A stretch of 64,000 bases of DNA from contig NZ_VFMR01000001.1 in NCBI RefSeq assembly GCF_006715145.1, forward strand, positions 1,488,001-1,552,000, written 5' to 3'. The translations under genes and the position numbers were made by a program. This DNA is from Microbacterium sp. SLBN-146 (GTDB lineage Bacteria > Actinomycetota > Actinomycetes > Actinomycetales > Microbacteriaceae). Shown here in pieces: positions 57,937-64,000 of the stretch (its first letter is position 1; each line of letters opens with the position of its first letter). The notes under the pieces were generated by a model. It was not told the origin of the DNA. It did not search any database and was given only the letters and a program-made list of their open reading frames with translations.

Positions 57937-59283
57937 TCAGAGTGTGATTCGCATCACCTGGTGCGTTCCCGCATCAGTCACGTAGAGCGCGCCTCCGCCG
58001 TAGCACACTCCTCGGGGGTTACTGAAGATGCCGCTTGTCGGGGTGATGGTAGAGACCACGCCTTGGGGTGTTACGCGGCGAACACACCTATTGAGCGCGT
58101 CAGTGACGTAGAGATTGCCCTCGTCATCGACGCAGAGGTCGGCAGGTCCGTTGAAGCTGGCCTGACTGGCCGCGCCGTCCGCATAACCGGCTATCCCGGA
58201 CCCTGCGAAGGTCGATACCTCGCCACTCGGCGAGATCTTGCGTACGACGTGATTCGTGTCGGCGACGTAGAGATTGCCGTCCGGAGTTCCGACGATGCCT
58301 ACCGGGAATCTGAAGCGGGCGGATGACCCGGTCGCGTCGACGTAGCCAGCCTGACCAGCCGAGCCTGCCAACGTCGTGACAACACCGGCCGTCGTGACGC
58401 GGCGAATCGTGTGATTCTGTGCGTCTGCCACGTAGAGATGACCGTCTGCCCCCATGGTGACGGACCGCGGTTCATAGAACCGTGCAGTCTGGCCGGTGCC
58501 GTCAACTGAACCCGCCGCTGCTCCACCTGCGAGCGTCGTTACGGTGGACGACGCTCGGTTGAGGAATCGAATGGCGTTGTTCGAGTCGTCCGCAACGTAG
58601 ACGTTGGCTGCGGCGTCCATGAGGACATCGGTGGGCGCTTGGAAGGAGGACCCCGCGAACGACCCATTCAAGAGAGTCTGAACGCCGTTTCCCGCGAATG
58701 TCGTGACGTTGGCGGCGGGATCGATTGTTCGGATCCTGTGGTTGAAGGCGTCCGCGACGTACAGCCAGCCGCTTGGCGAGACGGCGATTCCCCACGGCGT
58801 GCTGAATTTCGCCACCGAGCCGGCACCGTTCGCGAACCCCGCTCCGCCGCTCCCTGCGAAGACGACCGTCGACAGTGCTCCCACCGAAAGTCCTGCTGTC
58901 GAGCTCAGCGGCCCCGAGAGAGCGGTGAGCGCGGCGGGTCCGATCGCGGAGGTTCCGGCCCCTGCGGAAACCGTGGTCGAGAACACTCCCGACGAATCCG
59001 TCGTACCGTTTGGCGCCGCTACCGTGATCGAGCCGGAGGGGGACAGGGCGACCGGCTGGCCCGCCCACGGCTGCCCGTGCGAGTCCAGAACCGTCACCGT
59101 GACTGTCGTCGAACTACCCCTCGACACCACCGGGCTCGAAATGCTGATCGACAGGGCGGAGTCTCCGGAGGTCGCGCGGGCGGGCACAGCCGTCGTCAGC
59201 ATGATCGCGGGAACGGCGATCGCCGAGCCGATGAGCACTTGCCTGCGATTGAGGTCGGAGGTAGTGGCAGTGGACTCTGGCAT
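57937..59283 (-). CDS. Tat-exported NHL-repeat beta-propeller protein
   Basis: 448 residues. The twin-arginine signal peptide has NRRQVL at 12-17 and core GSAIAVPAIMLTTAVPARA. An Ig-like (Big_1-type) domain spans about 45-135, then an NHL propeller (about 136-448) with repeated LYVADxxNHxIRRV and TFAGSGxAGxADG units, about six blades. ATG at 59283 follows GAGGAC. NHL propellers bind partners or ligands; no catalytic residues can be assigned. Its promoter region and signal peptide closely match those of the RCC1 protein at 59530, pointing to common origin. Convergent with the small Tat protein. Confidence 0.85.
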   Translation of the reverse strand: MPESTATTSDLNRRQVLIGSAIAVPAIMLTTAVPARATSGDSALSISISSPVVSRGSSTTVTVTVLDSHGQPWAGQPVALSPSGSITVAAPNGTTDSSGVFSTTVSAGAGTSAIGPAALTALSGPLSSTAGLSVGALSTVVFAGSGGAGFANGAGSVAKFSTPWGIAVSPSGWLYVADAFNHRIRTIDPAANVTTFAGNGVQTLLNGSFAGSSFQAPTDVLMDAAANVYVADDSNNAIRFLNRASSTVTTLAGGAAAGSVDGTGQTARFYEPRSVTMGADGHLYVADAQNHTIRRVTTAGVVTTLAGSAGQAGYVDATGSSARFRFPVGIVGTPDGNLYVADTNHVVRKISPSGEVSTFAGSGIAGYADGAASQASFNGPADLCVDDEGNLYVTDALNRCVRRVTPQGVVSTITPTSGIFSNPRGVCYGGGALYVTDAGTHQVMRITL

Positions 59284-59448
59284 GGCTGTGATCGTCCTCG
59301 AGGTCTCGGCACGGTCGGGGGTATCCGTGGCACACGAAACTCTCCACTCCTGGGGGTCCCGCGCCGGTACGGAAGGGTGCGAACGCCGCGGCAGCGAGCG
59401 ACGGAATTCATCCCGCGCATCGCCCGGACCGGCTCCGAAGACGCTGAC

Positions 59449-59520
59449 TATTCCGTCCGGCCCGGGCTATACCAGTTCACCCTCATAATCTTCGGCGATG
59501 GGAGGGTCAGTAGTCGTCGC
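59449..59520 (+). pseudogene. Fragment of a decayed copy of the small Tat-protein gene
   Basis: Translates to SVRPGLYQFTLIIFGDGRVSS, matching PVPPGLYQFTLTIFGTGGSAS of the gene at 57343 (its nucleotides 57786-57857), including identical stretches such as GGGAGGGTCAG. No start, signal peptide or upstream body remains. The 59284-59448 stretch otherwise contains the leader of the NHL gene. It is a remnant of a duplication. Confidence 0.7.
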
Positions 59521-59529
59521 GTCGGCTTT

Positions 59530-61389
59530 CTAGGGCACCTCGAGGTAGTCGGTCACGTAGGCCGAGATCAACGAAGAGAACGAGTGCTGTTCCAGAGCTA
59601 CGATCTTCCGACCGGTGACGGCAAGAGTGCTGTTCGCGCTGATCGGTGTCCACGGCTCTCCGCCGTTGCCGCTGTTGCCGAGTTGAGCATCTCCGTTGTA
59701 GGACCACGACCGGAACGTGCCATCCGTCATCTCGACGTAGGCGTTGCGCGACGACGCTCCGATGTTCTTCGATCCAGACGCGATAACAGTGGCCGGGGTT
59801 GAGCGGTTGCTGCTGCTGTTGTTGCCGACCATCCCGTAGTGGCGCGTGCCCGACTCGCTTGAGTCATTGGCTCCCCATGCTCTGACCGAATCTCCCACGA
59901 GTGCGTATGCCGTCCGGTATGCGGCGACGATCTGGGTAGTGCCAGACGCCGACCCCAGCCCGCTGACGGTGACGGGCACGTTGCTGTTGCTTGTGCTTCC
60001 GTTGCCGAGTTGACCATATCCGCCCGCACCCCACGCCCGAACCTCTCCGCTCGAGAGCAAGGCGTAGCCGGTATTCTGATTCGCCGTGATCTTGTCGACC
60101 CCACTGCTCAGCCCGGATACGTTCACGGGAGTGTAGGAGTCGCCCCATGTCGAATTGCCCAGTTGACCTTCCGGCCCCCGTCCCCACGCCATCACTCCAT
60201 TAGCACTCGTGACTACGTAGGCTCCTCCGCCGTGGGCGGCGACTGCCTTCACATTGGAGCCCAGGCCGGCCTTCTTGACCGGATTGGTCCTGCTTCCGCC
60301 CAGTCCGTCGATGCCGTCGGCGCTACCCCATGCATAGACATCTCCGCCGACAGTAAGGGCGTAGCCGGAGTCATCACCCGCAGCGATCTGCGCGATCTTG
60401 ATCCCGTTCGTTTCGAACCAGGCGATCTTGGTCGGAATGGATCGATCGCTGGTGTCTCCAACGCCGAGTTGGCCGCCGTTGTTCTTGCCGACGGACCAGA
60501 CGCTGCCGTCTTCGAGGAGGAAGTAGGTGAAGTAGCCGGGGGTGCCGTCGTAAAGTCCGCCGCTAACAACCTGTGTGATGGGGGACGGGAACACGCGGAG
60601 AGGTTGTGTGAGAGCAGATCGGTTGTTGGTGTCGCCGACTCCCATCTGCCACGTGTTGTTGTAACCGACGATGAGCGCGTTAGCGCCCAGGACGAGTGCG
60701 CTGGCGGTGGCTGTCGTGGATGCGGGTCCGGATGCCGTGAGAGTGGCGGTCGCACCTGGCTTGCTCCACGTGTTCGGGGTGAGGGTGACACTGGCGACGC
60801 CGGAGGCATTGGTCGTTGCGGTGACCGAGTTGTAGGTTCCGTCGATACCTGCCTTCGAGAAGGTGATGGTCTGCCCGCTGATGCCGACGTTCGAGGCGTT
60901 CTTGAGCGTCGCGGTGACCGTGTTCGCTGCCCCCGCGGTGATCTGCGCCGCGGTGGCGAGCGTAAGAGTCACACCGCCGGTGACGGTGGTCGTGTCCGTG
61001 GAGGTGAGCGGGCCCGAGGTTGCTGTAACCGTGATCGTGGCGCCGTTGGCGGTGAAGGAATCGACGTTGAGCGTGGTGGCGTACTGCCCGGCGCTGTCCG
61101 TCGTGCCGGTCGTCGAAGCAAGGGTCGCGCCGCTCGGTCCGGTGACGACGAGCGTGACAGTTTGACCCGCCCAGCCGAGGCCCTGTGAGTTGAGGACGGT
61201 CGCCGTCACGTTCGACGAGCCGCCCGCAGTGACGGTAGTCCCGGCGATGTCGACGCTCAGCGCCGAGTCGGCAGAGGTCGCGTGCGCGGGTACCGCGGTC
61301 GTCAGCATGATCGCGGGAACGGCGATCGCCGAACCGACGAGCAGTTGCCTGCGGTCGAGACCGGGCGCGTCTGGAGTGAAATCTGGCAT
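59530..61389 (-). CDS. Tat-exported RCC1-repeat beta-propeller protein
   Basis: 619 residues. Twin-arginine signal with DRRQLL at 12-17 and core GSAIAVPAIMLTTAVPAHA, 17 residues identical to the NHL protein. Two Ig-like (Big_1-type) domains at about 45-225, then an RCC1-type propeller (about 235-619) with repeated VxAWGxxxxGQLGxG and GYALxxxGxVxAWG units. ATG at 61389 follows GAGGAC; a TTG at 61407 is not credible. Bacterial RCC1 proteins are mostly surface-exposed and of unknown role; here with an envelope-glycan cluster. Its stop is close to the decayed fragment at 59449. Confidence 0.88.
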   Translation of the reverse strand: MPDFTPDAPGLDRRQLLVGSAIAVPAIMLTTAVPAHATSADSALSVDIAGTTVTAGGSSNVTATVLNSQGLGWAGQTVTLVVTGPSGATLASTTGTTDSAGQYATTLNVDSFTANGATITVTATSGPLTSTDTTTVTGGVTLTLATAAQITAGAANTVTATLKNASNVGISGQTITFSKAGIDGTYNSVTATTNASGVASVTLTPNTWSKPGATATLTASGPASTTATASALVLGANALIVGYNNTWQMGVGDTNNRSALTQPLRVFPSPITQVVSGGLYDGTPGYFTYFLLEDGSVWSVGKNNGGQLGVGDTSDRSIPTKIAWFETNGIKIAQIAAGDDSGYALTVGGDVYAWGSADGIDGLGGSRTNPVKKAGLGSNVKAVAAHGGGAYVVTSANGVMAWGRGPEGQLGNSTWGDSYTPVNVSGLSSGVDKITANQNTGYALLSSGEVRAWGAGGYGQLGNGSTSNSNVPVTVSGLGSASGTTQIVAAYRTAYALVGDSVRAWGANDSSESGTRHYGMVGNNSSSNRSTPATVIASGSKNIGASSRNAYVEMTDGTFRSWSYNGDAQLGNSGNGGEPWTPISANSTLAVTGRKIVALEQHSFSSLISAYVTDYLEVP

Positions 61390-61553
61390 GGCTGTTACCG
61401 TCCTCAACGTCGGGTGCCCACGGTGGGGTTATGTCCGTGGCGCACGTCAGCATCCGCGCTCGGGGAGATCGTCGCGAAGCCTCCCGCACGAACTCCGCGG
61501 CTCTGCGCGAGAGATTTCATCCCGCGATTCGCCTCACGCGGTCGCGCTCGCCC

Positions 61554-62507
61554 TCACCGTCCCGCCTGCGAGACGAATCGCATGGCAGACCACAGAGCGG
61601 CGGGCGCGTGACGGATGCCGCGCACCCAGCGCCGCGCATAGCCGCGCACGAGCGCCGTCGTATCGAGCGAGGCCTGGGGGAGGCCGTCCTTGACGATCGT
61701 CGTCCGCGGGGGTGCGAAGAGGCGACGAAGGGAGACACCGTGCCGCCGATAGGTGCCGTCGAAGAGCAGCACGAATCGACGCGCCAGCGGGTCGAGGAGC
61801 CGCAGACGCCATTCGCGTGATGGCTCGCGCCACTGCACACCTTCCGCCAAGCCCGTCGTGAGCAGAGGCTCGAGGAACGGCCGCGCGCACGCGAGTGCGC
61901 CAAGCTCCTCCGCCCGCTCGATGAGTGCGCGGGGCTCGATCGGCGCGACGTGGCGCGACAGTGCCACGAGGTCGGCGCGGTGCCGCGACACCCGGGGGTT
62001 GCGCAGGTCGTGCAGGGCGAGGGTCAGCACGGTGTCGATCTCATCCGTTACCCACACGCGTCCGTCTGCGACCTCCGCCTCGACTCGGTGCGCCCACAGG
62101 GCCTCGAACACATCGGCATCCGGCCGTTCGAAACCGGGGAAGCGGAAGTGCACGTCGAGGTCGCACGGCCAGTGCGGATGCGTCAGCGACAACGAGTGCG
62201 GCGGGAAGGCGAGCTCGTCGTCGTCCGCGGGACGTGCATGCCACCCCATGCCGTTGAGCGCCCCGATGAGCGCGTCGAATCTCGTGGGCTCCGCCATGAC
62301 ATCGACATCGGCGCCCCTCCACGCCTCCCGCATCCCTATGCGCGCCGCGGCGAGACCTTTGACCACGACGATCCGCGCGTCGCTCAGATCGGCTGCGTGC
62401 CGGACGACGGCGTGGGCGAGCTGCAACGCCACACCCGACGGAAGCGGCGCGACGTGCTGCGACGACTCCGGAGCGGAAGCGCTCGCTCGCTCGCCTCCAC
62501 CGGTCAC
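61554..62507 (-). CDS. Nucleotidyltransferase-like protein of polysaccharide clusters
   Basis: 317 residues, cytoplasmic. It has VVKGLAAARIGMREAWRGADVDVMAEPTR near 45-75, a nucleotidyltransferase-type G-x(n)-D-x-D core (uncharacterised nucleotidyltransferase family), and a helical C-terminal part. GTG at 62507 overlaps the BY-kinase stop (GTGA), so both are one operon. Proteins of this family occur with PqqD-like proteins in exopolysaccharide loci, as here (49173). Substrate unknown. Confidence 0.8.
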   Translation of the reverse strand: MTGGGERASASAPESSQHVAPLPSGVALQLAHAVVRHAADLSDARIVVVKGLAAARIGMREAWRGADVDVMAEPTRFDALIGALNGMGWHARPADDDELAFPPHSLSLTHPHWPCDLDVHFRFPGFERPDADVFEALWAHRVEAEVADGRVWVTDEIDTVLTLALHDLRNPRVSRHRADLVALSRHVAPIEPRALIERAEELGALACARPFLEPLLTTGLAEGVQWREPSREWRLRLLDPLARRFVLLFDGTYRRHGVSLRRLFAPPRTTIVKDGLPQASLDTTALVRGYARRWVRGIRHAPAALWSAMRFVSQAGR

Positions 62508-64000
62508 GCGAGGTGGGATCGCTCAGCGGGGGCGTCGTTCATCTCGTCGCTGGGCGCGATCGTCGGGGGATTGCGTCGCGTCCGCCGCGGGAGGTCTTCG
62601 GGCCGCAGGTTCGTCGTGTTGGCGATGGGCGGAGCCTGCGGCGGGGGAGCGTCGTCCTCGACCTTGGGCCTCTGCGTCGGGGTGTAGTAGGCCTTCTGGC
62701 CGTAGTAGCCGTAGTACTGGGCGTCCGCACCTCGTTCCGGTACACGGTTCAGGACGACCCCGAGGATCTTGCCGCCCACCCGGTGCACGGCCCCGACGGC
62801 ACGCTGGAGCTGGTCCTGTGTGCTCGACGCGGCATCCACCGTCATGATGACGCCGTCGGCGATCGTCGAGAGCACGGCGCCGTCGGTCACTGCGAGAAGA
62901 GGCGGAGCATCCAACACGACGAAGGCGCCCGTGCGCCGGAGCGAGTCGAGGAACTCGCGCATCGCGTTCGAGCCGAGCAACTCGCTCGGATTCGGTGGGG
63001 TCGGCCCCGACGTGAATACCGTGAGGTCGAGGTTGCCGGGCACGCGCTGTGCCACGTCGGCGGGGGTGGCCCGCCCTGCGAGCACATCGGTCAGCCCGAC
63101 AGCCCCCTCCTTCTCGTAGATCGTCGCGATCATGGGTTTGCGGAGATCGCAGTCGACGACGATGACAGGACGACCGGATGCCGCGACGGCATCCGCGAGG
63201 TTCGCCGCGACCGTCGACTTGCCCTCACCCGGCGACGCGCTCACGACGACGACGACGGAGGGCGGGTCGTCGATGCTGACGTACGCGAGGTTCGTGCGCA
63301 GCTCGCGGATGCCCTCCGTGATGGCGAAGTGCGACCTTCGGGCAGGCCCGCTGAGGGGGGAGACGGCGGTCGCGAGGCGACGGCCCGCGTCGAACGGCTC
63401 GTAGCGGATGAGCGTGCCGATCACCGCGACGCCCGCGGTCTTCTCGACCGTCTCCACCGATCGGACGCGACGATCGAGCGTATTGCGCACGAGCATGAAG
63501 ATGCCGGCGGCGACCAACCCGACGACACCGCCCACGACGAGCGCCGAGAAGATGTTCGGACTCGACGGCGCCGTCGGCGTCGTCGCGGCGGCGAGGGGGA
63601 CGAACGATGTCGCCTGCGTGCGGATCGTGCCCTCGGGCACCTCGAGTTCCTCGACACGCTGCGACATCGCCGCGATCCACGCGTCGGCCAGCACGCGCGC
63701 CGCTTCGGGCGTCGACGCGGAGGCGCTGATCTGGATGAGCGAGCTGTCGTCGGCGAGATACGGGGTGGTCGCGGCCAGGAGCGATCCGGGTGAACTCGAA
63801 CCGATCGCCTCAGCGACCGATTCGGCGACGGCCTGCGACTTGGCGAGCTCGACGTACGTCTTCGCCTTCGACTTCGCGAGGTTCTCGGCGGCGAGGGCGA
63901 GGCCCGCGTCGCCGCCACCCGTCGTCTGGACGACCCCCGTCGCGACGGAGGTCCAGACGCGAGGCTGCGTCAGCGTCCAGAGGGCCGCGATCGCGATGCA
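62504..64000 (-). CDS. Wzz/BY-kinase-type polysaccharide co-polymerase (partial, N-terminus outside window)
   Basis: 498 residues visible; the N-terminus lies beyond the window. The visible part starts in the extracellular chain-length-control domain (LAAENLAKSKAKTYVELAKS), followed by a second membrane helix (NIFSALVVGGVVGLVAAGIF) and a cytoplasmic tyrosine kinase domain with Walker A SPGEGKST, Walker A-prime VIVVDCDLRKP and Walker B VVLDAPPLL. A Tyr cluster QYYGYYGQKAYY near the C-terminus is the autophosphorylation site. A Pro/Arg tail follows. It controls export and chain length of a surface polysaccharide. Coupled to the nucleotidyltransferase-like gene. Confidence 0.93.
   Translation of the reverse strand, partial: CIAIAALWTLTQPRVWTSVATGVVQTTGGGDAGLALAAENLAKSKAKTYVELAKSQAVAESVAEAIGSSSPGSLLAATTPYLADDSSLIQISASASTPEAARVLADAWIAAMSQRVEELEVPEGTIRTQATSFVPLAAATTPTAPSSPNIFSALVVGGVVGLVAAGIFMLVRNTLDRRVRSVETVEKTAGVAVIGTLIRYEPFDAGRRLATAVSPLSGPARRSHFAITEGIRELRTNLAYVSIDDPPSVVVVVSASPGEGKSTVAANLADAVAASGRPVIVVDCDLRKPMIATIYEKEGAVGLTDVLAGRATPADVAQRVPGNLDLTVFTSGPTPPNPSELLGSNAMREFLDSLRRTGAFVVLDAPPLLAVTDGAVLSTIADGVIMTVDAASSTQDQLQRAVGAVHRVGGKILGVVLNRVPERGADAQYYGYYGQKAYYTPTQRPKVEDDAPPPQAPPIANTTNLRPEDLPRRTRRNPPTIAPSDEMNDAPAERSHLA

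Noticed and set aside
61390..61407. TTG start for the RCC1 protein
   Set aside because: ATG 61389 has a GAGGAC site and yields a standard Tat signal; the TTG adds six residues without support.
1..64000. Prophage or insertion sequence
   Set aside because: No transposase, integrase or phage structural gene was found. Repeats are short palindromic elements only.

Overview
The window is GC-rich actinobacterial chromosome. GTG starts, tightly overlapping operons (ATGA/GTGA), abundant Tat and lipoprotein signals and the recurrent GGATGCC/GGCATCC heptamer fit Microbacteriaceae, probably Microbacterium. The genus is an inference from style, not from a marker gene. I see no transposase, integrase, phage gene or CRISPR array.

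Bases 1-41152 form a locus for breaking down and using an L-arabinose-rich plant glycan. (a) 1-4309: a MalF/MalG-type sugar importer (two permeases and a lipoprotein) divergent from a LacI-type regulator. (b) 4818-24559: five very large secreted proteins and one Tat-exported enzyme: an (alpha/alpha)-barrel hydrolase with discoidin domains, a GH43, a GH127/GH146-type beta-L-arabinofuranosidase with the Cys/Glu zinc-site residues, a non-catalytic discoidin/Ig protein, and two LamG-GH43 enzymes. (c) 25020-28055: a WxL-like surface protein, a DUF916-like membrane-anchored partner, a small unknown ORF and a second LacI regulator. (d) 28234-36923: a YtfQ/YtfR/YtfT/YjfF-type furanose importer coupled by stop/start overlaps to araD and araB, then araA. 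(e) 37082-41152: another LamG-GH43 enzyme and an aldose 1-epimerase. Together: outside cleavage to arabinofuranose and oligosaccharides, import, mutarotation, then isomerase, kinase and epimerase to xylulose 5-phosphate.

The most striking observation is a roughly 90-residue C-terminal module shared by six of these secreted proteins. It has a Cys near its start (T-x-R-C), a central YG(T/S)K and AG+S motif, and a Cys at or next to the extreme C-terminus (SCG, SCS, SCR, TC). It has no LPXTG or membrane anchor. The one Tat-exported enzyme (GH127-type) lacks it. It looks like an undescribed surface-retention or binding domain of this enzyme system.

Bases 41189-44026 hold housekeeping-type small membrane proteins and a tRNA-Arg(ACG). 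Bases 44444-64000 are a surface-glycan/envelope region: a LuxR-family (LAL) ATPase regulator, three OafA-type acyltransferases with C-terminal SGNH domains, a GT4 glycosyltransferase, an O-antigen-ligase/polymerase-like protein, a TatA paralogue with a small TatC-like membrane protein, three Tat-exported proteins (a small unknown, an NHL propeller and an RCC1 propeller with nearly identical signal peptides), a PqqD-like protein, a nucleotidyltransferase-like protein and a Wzz/BY-kinase cut by the window end. A decayed copy of the small Tat protein lies at 59449-59520.
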